Shown one piece after another: positions 41,074-50,529 of a DNA stretch of 51,172 nucleotides. Source of the stretch: MGBC108787 sp964430695 (GTDB taxonomy: Bacteria > Bacillota_I > Bacilli_A > RF39 > UBA660); the NCBI GenBank assembly GCA_964430695.1, contig CAYSFO010000005.1:1-51172 (forward strand), given 5' to 3'. Within the stretch, counting starts at the first letter, position 1. Each line of letters opens with the position of its first letter. A program made the translations under genes and the position numbers. The notes below the pieces were generated by a model. That model saw only the letters and a program-made list of their open reading frames with translations. It was not told the DNA's origin and did no database searches.

Positions 41074-41877
41074 ATGAAAAAGGGTGACAAAAAATGGTAC
41101 AAATCTTATTCTAATTGGTTACTCTTAATTGCTTGTACTATACTAATTTTTATATTAGTAATAAATGTAAGTATTATGATGCAAGCCAAAAAAGATGAAG
41201 ATAAAGTACCCAGTGTGTTTGGCATAAAACCATTTATGGTTCTGTCAGGATCGATGGAAACAGAAATACGAATTGGAGACTTAATATTAACCCGAGTTGT
41301 GGACCCAAGTACTTTAAAAGCAGATGATATTATTGCTTTTAGAGATGCAGAAGGAACTGTTACTACACACCGAATTATCGATATAGTAGTGCAAGAAGGA
41401 GTTACTTATTTCATTACCAAAGGCGATAATAATAATTCCCAAGATAGAAACTTGGTTGAATATAAGGACGTAGAAGGGATATATATAGGTCGCATTCCAG
41501 GATTAGGTTCAATAATGAAAAGTGTATCAGAGCCAACTACAATTATGGTGATTGTTATAGGAATAACCATTATATTTGTAATTGGATTTATGATATCGAA
41601 TCGTAAACAACAAGAAAAAGATAGAGAAGAATTCTTGGAATACAAAAGAAAAAAAGAATTAGAAGAGCAAGAAAGAAAAAATAAAGAAGTTCAACCAAAA
41701 ATGGGGCCAATACTTAGAGGAATTCTAAGACCAACAGATATGCCATTACTAAAAAAAGAAAAAATAGAAGAACAAAAAGAATATGAAGAGTTTTTAGAAT
41801 TTAAAAAGATGAAAGAACAACAGAAAAATCAAAATTCTAAAGAGGAAGATGAAGCCATCGAAAAAGGCTTAAAATAG
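41074..41877 (+). CDS. sipW: SipW-type signal peptidase I (first copy)
   Basis: 267 residues. N-terminal membrane segment, catalytic SGSME (Ser60) after IKPFMVL, and TTHRIID with His in place of the general-base Lys of ordinary type I peptidases: the ER/SipW type. TKGDNNNSQD is also typical. A second membrane segment follows (about residues 155-180), then a long charged coiled-coil tail of about 85 residues (EYKRKKELEEQERKNKEVQP). SipW enzymes cleave TasA/camelysin-type precursors, and one is encoded immediately downstream. ATG 41074 is preferred to GTG 41065. Confidence 0.92.
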   Translation: MKKGDKKWYKSYSNWLLLIACTILIFILVINVSIMMQAKKDEDKVPSVFGIKPFMVLSGSMETEIRIGDLILTRVVDPSTLKADDIIAFRDAEGTVTTHRIIDIVVQEGVTYFITKGDNNNSQDRNLVEYKDVEGIYIGRIPGLGSIMKSVSEPTTIMVIVIGITIIFVIGFMISNRKQQEKDREEFLEYKRKKELEEQERKNKEVQPKMGPILRGILRPTDMPLLKKEKIEEQKEYEEFLEFKKMKEQQKNQNSKEEDEAIEKGLK

Positions 41878-41879
41878 TT

Positions 41880-41955
41880 GTAAACCGTCTTTAAGACGTT
41901 TACATAAATTTGGAAGTCTACATAACTTCCTAGAACATAGCCTAGTAGGTTATGT
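41880..41955 (+). promoter_or_regulatory. Three hairpins ahead of the TasA-like gene
   Basis: GTAAAC-CGTCTT/AAGACG-TTTAC (41880-41903, one bulge), GGAAGT/ACTTCC (41912-41917, 41925-41930) and ACATAGCCTA/TAGGTTATGT (41935-41955). None has a T run, so processing or 5' stabilisation of the tasA-like mRNA is more likely than termination. Confidence 0.55.
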
Positions 41956-41991
41956 AAGATAAATAAAATTCAAAATGGGGGAGGTGAAACA

Positions 41992-42651
41992 ATGAACAAA
42001 AAATTTACTGTATTAATTGGCTTATTAATGGCTGTTGCCATTACAAGTTATTCTGTAAGCGGAACTTATGCTAAGTTTACGGAAGATTTCAATGCTTCAT
42101 CATCTGCTGATATCGCTATATGGGACATTCAATTTGTTGATGGAGAAGGAAATGCTTCTAAAGAATTTGTTTTTGATTTATTCAAAACAGTAAAAGATGA
42201 TGCAGGAACTTTAATCAATACCACACACTCATCTACTACAACTGAAGGTGAAGGCGATGCTGCTGTAACAACAACGACGGAAACAAATGTGATTGCTCCA
42301 GGTACTTCTGGTTCATTTACAATTAAAATTAAGAATAATTCAGATGTAAAAGCGAAAGTAGATAACATTACACTTTCAGATGATAGTGGAGATATTAATA
42401 TCCAATATAGCTTAGGTGACGGGAATTGGGCATCTGATTTAAGTGAATTAGATATGAGTGCTTATAAAACGGTAATGAATACAAATGGTGCAACAGTAGA
42501 AATTCCAGTTTACTGGAAATGGGCTTATGAAACAGGAGAAACTGCTGATGCAATTAAAACAAATGATGCAAAAGATACCAGTGTTGCTGGTACATCTATT
42601 AAAGTTGATGCAACAATTACTGTTATTCAAGCAAAAACGACTACTGATTAA
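41992..42651 (+). CDS. TasA/camelysin-like fibre protein
   Basis: 219 residues with a SipW-type signal: hydrophobic core then VSGTYAKFTED, cleavage expected near the TYAKF motif. The mature part is a beta-rich, Thr/Asp-rich domain with APGTSGSFTIKIKNNSDVKA and VEIPVYWKWAYETGE, as in TasA/CalY proteins, which form amyloid-like or beta-rich extracellular fibres or act as surface metalloproteins. GGGGGAGGTG, a very strong ribosome site, precedes it and hairpins flank it on both sides, so it is likely the most highly expressed gene of the operon and the main structural subunit. Assignment to a fibre role is inference. Confidence 0.85.
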   Translation: MNKKFTVLIGLLMAVAITSYSVSGTYAKFTEDFNASSSADIAIWDIQFVDGEGNASKEFVFDLFKTVKDDAGTLINTTHSSTTTEGEGDAAVTTTTETNVIAPGTSGSFTIKIKNNSDVKAKVDNITLSDDSGDINIQYSLGDGNWASDLSELDMSAYKTVMNTNGATVEIPVYWKWAYETGETADAIKTNDAKDTSVAGTSIKVDATITVIQAKTTTD

Positions 42652-42661
42652 GCAACGAAAA

Positions 42662-42712
42662 TGGAAGTTATTTAACTTCCAAATAAGCTTATGAATATTC
42701 ATAGGTTTATTT
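42662..42712 (+). promoter_or_regulatory. Two hairpins behind the TasA-like gene
   Basis: TGGAAGTT (42662-42669) / AACTTCCA (42674-42681) and AAATAA...TTATTT (42681-42712) enclosing TATGAAT/ATTCATA. No long T run. The GGAAGT/ACTTCC stem repeats the second hairpin upstream of the gene. Probably a partial terminator or 3' stabiliser separating the structural gene from the rest of the operon. Confidence 0.55.
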
Positions 42713-42746
42713 AGAACTTAAATAATAGAAAGAAAGGAGTACTGAT

Positions 42747-45700
42747 ATGAAAAATATAAAAAGTAAAAATGAATCTAATGAAGAAAAAGAGAAAAAGAAA
42801 ATCATTTTATATATAATGATTATTATTATCATGCTTCTTTTATTAATTACGAGTTGTACTTCTGGTTTACTTGGTAAAATTGGTGATTTATTTCGAAATG
42901 AAGGAAATTATACCATTGATAATGATACAAATGATAAAGAAGAAATAGTAAACCAAGATTTGAAGTTTGATAGTGACCAATTTGAAATGTCTATTACGGA
43001 TGCAAATTTAAAAATAAGTTTTTCTTATGAAAATATAAATCCAAGTACCTTTACTTGTACAACAAGCGATGCCAATATTGCTACTTGTTATGTGCAAGAT
43101 GGCTATGTAATTGTGAATCCTAAAGCAATAGGAGAAGTATCTATTTATTTACAAACAATTACGAATGGAAAAATATATAAAGCAAGTGCCAAAGTGACAA
43201 TTCTAGAAGGAAAAAGAAAAATAGAATTATCAACTTCTTCTGGAACGATTTATTTAGAAAGCAGTAGAACAAAGTACATATCATTTCATTTAGTGGGTCT
43301 TACAGGAGATGTTACAGCTACATCTAGCGATGAAAAAATAGCTACAGCAACGATTGAAAATGGTGTATTAAAAATAACAGCTTTAAAAAAGGGTAATGCG
43401 ACGATATCTTTAACTTTATTATATAATCATCAGACCTATACTGCTGATTATAAATTAACCGTTTTGGAAGGCAAAAATCCAAATGCTATTTCGAATGTAA
43501 ATAATACTGGATCTTCAAATATTGAAAATACAAATAACTCAATTCAATCGAATGATAGCACATTACATCTTTTGAAGTCGAATAGAGGAACTTTTTCTCA
43601 AATAGGGAATAGTTATTATCTTGGTGTAGGAGGATTTACATATAGTATAAATTTAACACCTACTCTTTCTAATGCAAAAGCAAATATGTCTTGTACTTAT
43701 AAAAGAGCAGATAAAGAAAATTATGAAGCGATTAATTGTTTCCAAAAATTAAAATTAAAAACAGGAGACAATAAGGTAATTATTACAGTAGTATCCGAAG
43801 ATAAAACAAGCACAAGTACTTATACCGTTACAATAAATAAAGCTTATTCTAGTAAAAATTATTTAAAAGATATTTCTATAAATGGAAAAACAATTTCTGG
43901 TTTTAACAAACAAATAACTACTTACGAAGTAGAAGTGGATAATTCAACGAGTGTAATCGACTTTTCTGTAACTCCTTGGAGTAAAAAATCTCATATTACT
44001 TATACTTATAATGGTGTAACAATAAGTGATGTAAGCAAATTAACCTTATTAGAAGGTCCAAACATTTTAAAGATTCATGTTACAGATGTGAAAGGGAATA
44101 CAAGAGCTTACCAAGTGATTGTAAATCGAAAGAAAACGGATAACAATACATCTGATAGTTATCTTAAAGATTTGCTATTAAAAACCACAACCATAACAAA
44201 TGTCGAGAATATCTTAGATTTTGGGTTTGATTCACATACATATGAATATAATCTGAGCGTAGCTTACGAAATTGAAAAAATTAGTTTAACTGCTACTCCA
44301 AGTGATAATAAGAATACAAGTATTTTATATACCTATACTTCTAATGGAACTACGCATACAAGTACAGAAAATTCTTTAAATAATCTAGTTTTAGACTGTG
44401 GACTGAATGAAATCGTAATCACGGTTACAAATAATGGTAGTACAACAAATTATAAAGTGAATATAAATAGGGAATCTCCTAGTAAAGGCAACATTTTAAC
44501 AAATCTAACGATAGATGGATTTGAATTAGATCCAGCATTTGCTAGTGATACTTTAAACTATAAAGTAACTGTTCCAGAAAATACCACAAATATAACTGTA
44601 AAAGGAACCTCACCTCTTGGTACAACAATTACTTATAATGGTAGTGAAAATGGAACAATAACATTAAAGGATGGAAATAATCAAGTAATTGTTAAAGTAA
44701 CGGATGCTTATGGTTTTACAAGAGAATATGTAATTGATATTTTTAAAGAAGCCAAACATTTATCAAGTGATACCTCAATTCAGTCTATCTTAGTTAGTGT
44801 CCCAAATGAAACATCTCCACGTGTTATTACAACTACGAAAAAAACAACTGTTGCATCTGACATTGAAGAAGTTACATTAGTAGTCACACCAACAGATTAT
44901 GAAAATGCTAAAGTGACATACAACGGATTAGAAAGTGGAGTTATTTCTTTAAATCCAGGAAACAATATTGTAACAGTAGTTGTAAAAGCACAAGACAATA
45001 CAGAAGAAAGTTATAAAGTTACAATCTATAGAGAAGAAAAAACACCAATTAAACCTGAAGAACCAAAAAAAGAGATAGAAATTGTTTCTTCAGTAACGGA
45101 ATGTTATATCGAAAAAGGATGCAGTATTCAATTTAAAGTAGTTGAAACGCTAAATGGTATTACCAATGTAATTACGAACGACGTTTTTGATGATATAGTA
45201 GTAAACCTAGATGCAAACATCGATTATAAATTGATACTTGACGAAGATACGGGAATTGTAGAATTACAACTTATACCAAAATCTTTAACGGCTTTAGGAC
45301 CTGTAACAGTAGAATTTGGTATTCCAAGTGCTTTAGCTAGCCAAACAATTCATTTTAAAATTTCTGAAGAGTATACTTTATATACGAAACAAGACAGCTA
45401 TACAATGAGCGTTACTCCAGATAGTACAGGAGAAAATAGTGGAACAAAAGATATTATATTATATACTAATTTGTTTAATGGAAACGTGGCATGGAAATAT
45501 GAAAATAAAATATTAACAATATATGATGTGGATAATCCACTGACTAGAGTTGAAGTGAGAGTAGAGGATCCAAAAAATTTAATTAGTAAGGTTGAATATA
45601 AAGATTCGGAAATGGGTCCAACAAGTTTAGCTATAGCAATTACAGCCACAAATGGAGGAAATGCACAATTAAAAGTGAATGGCTATGTAAAAGGAATTGA

Positions 45701-46604
45701 TATAAATAAAGAATTCACTATTGATTTAATCATAACCCAAGAATACATTGTTCACTTAATTGCAAACGGTGGATACTTTGATATCTACAATAAAGAAGCT
45801 GAATATAGTTTTAAAAAGAAATCAGGAGAAATCATTGATTTAGCAAAATATATTCCATTTAAAAGTGCTGATGATGCAAATTGTAACTATTTTGAATTCT
45901 TAGGATATAGTGAAAATCCATCAGATCAAAGTGCGTCGTATACAAAAGAATTTACCGTGACTGGAAATACAAATTTATATGCGATATATGATAGTATTTC
46001 CAAACCAACACCAGAGGACATGGTATTTAAAACGATTTGGGTAGATCCAAATATATTTGAAAATAAAGAGGCAAAAGAATTATATGGTAAAAATAATTTA
46101 ATTTATCCTGGGGCACACGGCTATTATTTACTTAATTTTGAAAATACAACAGAAAATGATATTAATATTGTCGGTTTCACTTTAGCAGAAAATACCGTTT
46201 GTGTAGAAAAAGGTTGTCTAAATATGGGATATATTATTAAGTACTCTCCTAAAAACGATAATAATTATACGTATTATCTTGTGAAAGATCAAAATAATAT
46301 AGAACCATTAGATAATTATAGATATAAACCTCAAAATTATAGAATTTTAAATGGCGGAAATATAAATACTAGAAATACTTTAGAAATTGAATTTGCCAAA
46401 AAAGGTTTAGAGAATATATTGATTGAAAAAGGAAACACTGTGACCATATCTCTATTCTGGGAATGGATAGATAGTGATATAGATACTGCTATAGGAAAGA
46501 AAGCTGCAACATCAAACGAAGAAGAAATTTATAATATTTATAGTTTGAGTTTAGGTATTAATTTTAAAAACGCAAATAGTTGCAGTACCAATAATAATGA
46601 ATAA
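42747..46604 (+). CDS. 1285-residue multi-domain surface protein
   Basis: The N-terminus has a charged start, a hydrophobic stretch and LITSC, a plausible lipobox (a plain membrane anchor is the alternative). Then one or two Ig-like (BIg2-type) domains (about residues 50-235; GNATISLTLLYNHQTYTADY), about five cadherin-like beta-sandwich repeats (about 270-760; YLKDISINGKTISGF, ILTNLTIDGFELDPAFASDT, each ending in a TYTVTINK-like strand), a region without clear assignment, an InlB B-type repeat (about 990-1070; FLGYSENP to TNLYAIYD) and a C-terminal domain (KTIWVDPNIF, YPGAHGYYLLNFENTTENDI) resembling the TasA-like fold. GAAAGGAG precedes the ATG. Likely an adhesive or scaffold partner of the fibre proteins. 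Confidence 0.8.
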   Translation: MKNIKSKNESNEEKEKKKIILYIMIIIIMLLLLITSCTSGLLGKIGDLFRNEGNYTIDNDTNDKEEIVNQDLKFDSDQFEMSITDANLKISFSYENINPSTFTCTTSDANIATCYVQDGYVIVNPKAIGEVSIYLQTITNGKIYKASAKVTILEGKRKIELSTSSGTIYLESSRTKYISFHLVGLTGDVTATSSDEKIATATIENGVLKITALKKGNATISLTLLYNHQTYTADYKLTVLEGKNPNAISNVNNTGSSNIENTNNSIQSNDSTLHLLKSNRGTFSQIGNSYYLGVGGFTYSINLTPTLSNAKANMSCTYKRADKENYEAINCFQKLKLKTGDNKVIITVVSEDKTSTSTYTVTINKAYSSKNYLKDISINGKTISGFNKQITTYEVEVDNSTSVIDFSVTPWSKKSHITYTYNGVTISDVSKLTLLEGPNILKIHVTDVKGNTRAYQVIVNRKKTDNNTSDSYLKDLLLKTTTITNVENILDFGFDSHTYEYNLSVAYEIEKISLTATPSDNKNTSILYTYTSNGTTHTSTENSLNNLVLDCGLNEIVITVTNNGSTTNYKVNINRESPSKGNILTNLTIDGFELDPAFASDTLNYKVTVPENTTNITVKGTSPLGTTITYNGSENGTITLKDGNNQVIVKVTDAYGFTREYVIDIFKEAKHLSSDTSIQSILVSVPNETSPRVITTTKKTTVASDIEEVTLVVTPTDYENAKVTYNGLESGVISLNPGNNIVTVVVKAQDNTEESYKVTIYREEKTPIKPEEPKKEIEIVSSVTECYIEKGCSIQFKVVETLNGITNVITNDVFDDIVVNLDANIDYKLILDEDTGIVELQLIPKSLTALGPVTVEFGIPSALASQTIHFKISEEYTLYTKQDSYTMSVTPDSTGENSGTKDIILYTNLFNGNVAWKYENKILTIYDVDNPLTRVEVRVEDPKNLISKVEYKDSEMGPTSLAIAITATNGGNAQLKVNGYVKGIDINKEFTIDLIITQEYIVHLIANGGYFDIYNKEAEYSFKKKSGEIIDLAKYIPFKSADDANCNYFEFLGYSENPSDQSASYTKEFTVTGNTNLYAIYDSISKPTPEDMVFKTIWVDPNIFENKEAKELYGKNNLIYPGAHGYYLLNFENTTENDINIVGFTLAENTVCVEKGCLNMGYIIKYSPKNDNNYTYYLVKDQNNIEPLDNYRYKPQNYRILNGGNINTRNTLEIEFAKKGLENILIEKGNTVTISLFWEWIDSDIDTAIGKKAATSNEEEIYNIYSLSLGINFKNANSCSTNNNE

Positions 46605-46615
46605 GAGGGGTTAAA

Positions 46616-47191
46616 ATGAAAATCATAAAACGATTAGCAATAGCAATTATATCTTTATTATTAGTTTTATTACTAGTATTCAATGTTTATAATTATTTTT
46701 GTATCAGAATTTTAGGGAATGACTTAGCAACTGTGAATGGATATGGAGTTTTAGAAGTTATTTCTGGTTCCATGGAACCAACTATCCACATAGGAGATTT
46801 AATTGTCATTGATACAAAACAAGAAAGTTATCAAGCGGGAGATATTATTACATTTTATGATGTAGATGGCTCATTTGTCACCCATAGAATCATTTCTATA
46901 AATGAAGAAACGATGATTACAAAAGGAGACAACAACAATACAAGTGATGAACCAATCAGCGTAGATAAAATTGTTGGTAAATATGTGGTAAAAATAAATG
47001 GCTTTGGCAAATTTATCACAGTTTTAAAAAAACCCTTTGTTATGGGAATGATTTTGGTAATTGGGATTATGGTTTGCTGTTTAGTGAGTATAGATAAAAA
47101 TAAAAATCAAATTTTAACAGAAGATGAAAAAGAATTTTTGAAATTCAAAGAAGAAAAAGAAGCAAATGCTAAAAAAGAAAAGGTGGAGTAA
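46616..47191 (+). CDS. sipW: SipW-type signal peptidase I (second copy)
   Basis: 191 residues. Two membrane segments (about 8-28 and 140-160) around a catalytic domain with ISGSMEPTIHIGDLIVID (Ser nucleophile) and VTHRIISINEETMITKGDNN (His base). Unlike the first copy it has only a short charged tail. It lies directly before the second TasA-like gene (three bases), suggesting that each peptidase has a matching substrate. It starts 11 bases after the giant surface protein gene. Confidence 0.92.
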   Translation: MKIIKRLAIAIISLLLVLLLVFNVYNYFCIRILGNDLATVNGYGVLEVISGSMEPTIHIGDLIVIDTKQESYQAGDIITFYDVDGSFVTHRIISINEETMITKGDNNNTSDEPISVDKIVGKYVVKINGFGKFITVLKKPFVMGMILVIGIMVCCLVSIDKNKNQILTEDEKEFLKFKEEKEANAKKEKVE

Positions 47192-47194
47192 AAA

Positions 47195-47770
47195 ATGAAA
47201 GGATTATTACAGAGTAAGAGATTTCGAAAAAATTTAGGAAAATGGTTATTCATGTATGCAGGAGTTATGTTACTTCTTACTACTGTAGTAACCTATTCCA
47301 AATATATGACGGGTTTGCAAAGTAGTAGCCAAACTTCTGCCGCAAGATTTGAACTTGCTATTAATTGTACGAGTAGCAACGGAAAAGAATGTGAGAAAGA
47401 CATAGAGGCTTATGAAGTCACAAAGGAAGGCTTAGAATTTACTTATGTCTTTACCGTAGATGCAAGTAATATGGATGTAAAATCAAAATTGAAGCTCTTT
47501 ACTTTTGTTGATGAGTCATTTAGCGTAGAGAATATTTCAAGGGAATACAAGGAGTGTGTGGAGACAGATACCACGCAATGTCCAAAAAATTTAGATAGCA
47601 CAACGTATATTTTAGAGCCAATAGAATTACCAGGAGGATTAGAAGAGCCAACTTTTGAAATAAAAGTAAAATATACAGGATCATTAGATGATTTATCAGA
47701 AGAAGTGGACAATCCTACAGTTAAAGATGTTGTTGTTGTTGTGGGATATGCTATTGAACAAATAAGATAA
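47195..47770 (+). CDS. Second TasA-like secreted protein
   Basis: 191 residues. Basic N-terminus (MKGLLQSKRFRKNLGK), a membrane segment and VVTYSKYMTG, the SipW-type cleavage context, followed by SSSQTSAARFELAI, which recalls the start of mature TasA-like proteins. The mature part is beta-rich with four Cys in two local pairs (NCTSSNGKEC and ECVETDTTQC), so disulfides are possible; the first TasA-like protein has none. Probably a minor fibre subunit or an anchor. Confidence 0.75.
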   Translation: MKGLLQSKRFRKNLGKWLFMYAGVMLLLTTVVTYSKYMTGLQSSSQTSAARFELAINCTSSNGKECEKDIEAYEVTKEGLEFTYVFTVDASNMDVKSKLKLFTFVDESFSVENISREYKECVETDTTQCPKNLDSTTYILEPIELPGGLEEPTFEIKVKYTGSLDDLSEEVDNPTVKDVVVVVGYAIEQIR

Positions 47771-47809
47771 AATATATATTTTAGATAAACATAACGGAGG
47801 GGGATTCTT

Positions 47810-49828
47810 ATGTTGAGTGTCGAAAAAATAAAATATAATAAAAAGGTTTACAAAGTAATTATTTATACAATATTGGTGTTAAACATAATCAGTTTTGGAG
47901 TTTTTCCTAAGTCGCAATCAAAGTTTAAAGATGAAAAACTAAATGCCTATGTTTATTCAGCTTCACTTTATGCTCTAAAGAATTGGGAAGTGGAAGAAAA
48001 GACAGACACAGTAGAAATTACTTCTATAAAACTTATAGAAGATGATTCTCAGTATATTTCTGATATGAAGAATGCATTTTTTGAATACTCTATACAATCA
48101 GAAGAATATACACTTCATTATGAAGAAATAAATAAAACGATTCAATTTAAATGGGAAACTGTAAATCCTATTAATAATCAGATTTATGGAGAAGGTACAT
48201 GTAATGTAATTCACTATCAAAAATCGAAAGATAATAAAGGGATTGTATTATGTAAAACACTCCAAGATGATAAGGATTATTTTGGAAAATATGGTATAAA
48301 GCTTACTATAACTGCACAAGATTCTGATGAAAAATTGGATTATAATGAATATAAAAAAATAATTACCAATTTAACCATCGAAGGAGAGAAATCTTATGGA
48401 GCTGGTGAATATCAAAGTATTGTAAATAATTCGAAAGATTACACAAAACTAATAATATTTAATCCTTATGATTGTAATACATTTAATCAATGGTTGATTG
48501 ATTATGATTTAGAATATTATGCTCCAAGAGCATTTGAATCCTATAAAAATGATTTAAAAGAAAATGTTGGAACAGCCTCTATTTTTGATTTTAGAACCGA
48601 AATTGAGAAGTATATTTCTAAGCATGTAGATAGTTCAAGTTGTAATTTAATGAATTTAAACATTCCAGGAATAAGTTATGAAGAAATTGCTTATGAGGTG
48701 GAAGGATCCTCTTCAACAATCTTGCGTTATGTTTATACAATAGAAGATAATTTTATTGGATATGCAAGAACATATACACAAGAAGATACAACTGTGAAAA
48801 AAATGTATTTTACTACGAAAGATGGTAGAAGTTTTACAAAGGAAAATGACAATAAATGGCAAGATATATTTGAAGAATATTTAGATTATTTTGTTACATT
48901 AGGTTATTATTCAGCAGCTGATGCCTCAGAAATAGTAGACTATTTAAACAACAAAAATGCAGATGGTATCTTACATATATTAAAACAAACGGGAGTTAGC
49001 GATATCAAAGGGATAGAACACCTTTTTCAAACAGGCGAAGTTATACTAAATACTTCTATAATTGATGATTATATATATAATTTGAATCATAAAGAAGAAG
49101 GAAAATTAAGAGTAAGTATTTTAGGAACTAATATTCAATCAAAAACAAATATGTATCAAATATTCAAAGAAAATTTAGATACTTTGTACGGAGAGAAATA
49201 TGCATCTGAAACATTAGAATCCTTATGGAGTTTAGCAAAAGATAATGTAAATCTTGCTAAAGGCGATGAAATATATGATGCAATTATTAGTTCATCTTTA
49301 GATGAAAACGGAGTATATATTGATAACATTACTGGTTTAGGTACAGATACAGGTAAGACATTTACTGCACATATTTATAGTGATGGAACGTATAACTGGT
49401 TTGAAATATTGCCAGCGGGCACTCGTATGGATGAAAATACAACAACATATACACTAAAACCTAGTAATTTTGCTGCATCCTTAACCCAATCAGATTACAT
49501 ATTATCGCAAATACAAATGTTAGATGCTTATTACAATATAGATGAACGTACCGAAATTAACAATGATATTACATACTTATTTGATGAAAATGAAGAATTA
49601 GTAGGATATATTCAAGTAGAATTAGACTACGATAGTGAGAGTGTCGTTAAAAAAGTTAATTATACGGCTTACATTGGAGAGTTTGATACAGAAGTAATAA
49701 AATCTCAAACCGATACGGAAAAGAGTAGTAACGCTACGAACCAAGAACTTCAGAAAGGATACACGCCGCAAAATATTCCTCTAAAAAAAGAGAGTACTTT
49801 GTTAAAACAAAATAACATACAAAAATAA
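47810..49828 (+). CDS. Large secreted protein with TasA-like N-terminus
   Basis: 672 residues. Basic start, membrane segment (VIIYTILVLNIISFGVF) and KSQSKFKDEKLNAYVYSASL, similar in layout to the SipW-type signals upstream. The mature part is long, Tyr/Asp/Glu/Asn-rich, with Cys residues at NPYDCNTFNQW and SSCNLMNLN, and no domain I recognise; the end is a low-complexity Ser/Lys/Gln tail. GGAGGGGG precedes the ATG. Last gene of the operon. It may be a tip or accessory protein of the extracellular structure. Confidence 0.65.
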   Translation: MLSVEKIKYNKKVYKVIIYTILVLNIISFGVFPKSQSKFKDEKLNAYVYSASLYALKNWEVEEKTDTVEITSIKLIEDDSQYISDMKNAFFEYSIQSEEYTLHYEEINKTIQFKWETVNPINNQIYGEGTCNVIHYQKSKDNKGIVLCKTLQDDKDYFGKYGIKLTITAQDSDEKLDYNEYKKIITNLTIEGEKSYGAGEYQSIVNNSKDYTKLIIFNPYDCNTFNQWLIDYDLEYYAPRAFESYKNDLKENVGTASIFDFRTEIEKYISKHVDSSSCNLMNLNIPGISYEEIAYEVEGSSSTILRYVYTIEDNFIGYARTYTQEDTTVKKMYFTTKDGRSFTKENDNKWQDIFEEYLDYFVTLGYYSAADASEIVDYLNNKNADGILHILKQTGVSDIKGIEHLFQTGEVILNTSIIDDYIYNLNHKEEGKLRVSILGTNIQSKTNMYQIFKENLDTLYGEKYASETLESLWSLAKDNVNLAKGDEIYDAIISSSLDENGVYIDNITGLGTDTGKTFTAHIYSDGTYNWFEILPAGTRMDENTTTYTLKPSNFAASLTQSDYILSQIQMLDAYYNIDERTEINNDITYLFDENEELVGYIQVELDYDSESVVKKVNYTAYIGEFDTEVIKSQTDTEKSSNATNQELQKGYTPQNIPLKKESTLLKQNNIQK

Positions 49829-49839
49829 TACAAATAATT

Positions 49840-49910
49840 AAAAAGAATGAGACTAGCTTTAAAAATAATAATTTAAAATTTTTAATAGATAGAGAATCTC
49901 ACTCTTTTTA
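49840..49910 (+). terminator. Intrinsic terminator of the secretion operon
   Basis: AAAAAGAATGAGA (49840-49852) pairs with TCTCACTCTTTTT (49897-49909) with one mismatch; long loop. Confidence 0.75.
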
Positions 49911-49966
49911 TATGCCGTTTTATAAAAAAATCATTCATTTCTGGTTTAAAAATGTCATACTTTTTC

Positions 49967-50091
49967 TTGACTTTCATATAGTATGAGTGATATATTAGTC
50001 ATGGTTTTTAAATGTGGTTCTATGTCAGATAGAACTTAATTTAATTAAATATTTGATACACCAGGATGTGTGTTAATGAAAGGAGGACAAT
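49967..50091 (+). promoter_or_regulatory. Promoter and leader of the str operon
   Basis: TTGACT (49967-49972), 18 bp, TATATT (49991-49996), then a leader of about 90 bases with hairpins GTTCTAT-GTCAG-ATAGAAC and ACAC-CAGGAT-GTGT and the ribosome site AAAGGAGG. Autoregulation by S7 or S12 through this leader is possible, but no known motif was identified. Confidence 0.7.
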
Positions 50092-50505
50092 ATGTCTACA
50101 ATTAATCAATTAGTTACTAACAAAAGAAAAAAGAAAACTAGAAAAAGTAAAAGTCCAGTATTAAATGTCGGATTAAATACACTTGAAAGAAAACAAACAG
50201 TACAAAATAGTCCACAAAAAAGAGGCGTATGTACTCGTGTAGGAACAAAAACACCAAAGAAACCCAACTCAGCATTACGTAAATATGCACGTGTTAGACT
50301 TTCTAATGGAAAAGAAATCGACGCTTATATACCTGGAGAAGGACATAACTTACAAGAACATAGTGTTGTATTAGTACGTGGAGGACGTGTAAAAGACTTA
50401 ATCGGTGTTCGTTATCACATTGTACGTGGTACACTTGATACACAAGGCGTTCAAGATAGATCTCAAGGTCGTAGTAAATACGGAACAAAAAAACCAAAAA
50501 AATAA
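50092..50505 (+). CDS. rpsL: 30S ribosomal protein S12
   Basis: 137 residues. STINQLVTNKRKKKTRKSKS at the start, PQKRGVCTRVGTKTPKKPNS, LRKYARVRLSNGKEIDAYIP and GEGHNLQEHSVVLVRGGRVK are diagnostic. The lysines at the sites where streptomycin resistance changes occur (PKKPNS and GRVKDL) are the wild-type residues. First gene of rpsL-rpsG-fusA. Confidence 0.97.
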   Translation: MSTINQLVTNKRKKKTRKSKSPVLNVGLNTLERKQTVQNSPQKRGVCTRVGTKTPKKPNSALRKYARVRLSNGKEIDAYIPGEGHNLQEHSVVLVRGGRVKDLIGVRYHIVRGTLDTQGVQDRSQGRSKYGTKKPKK

Positions 50506-50529
50506 AATAGATAAAGGAGGATAACAAAA

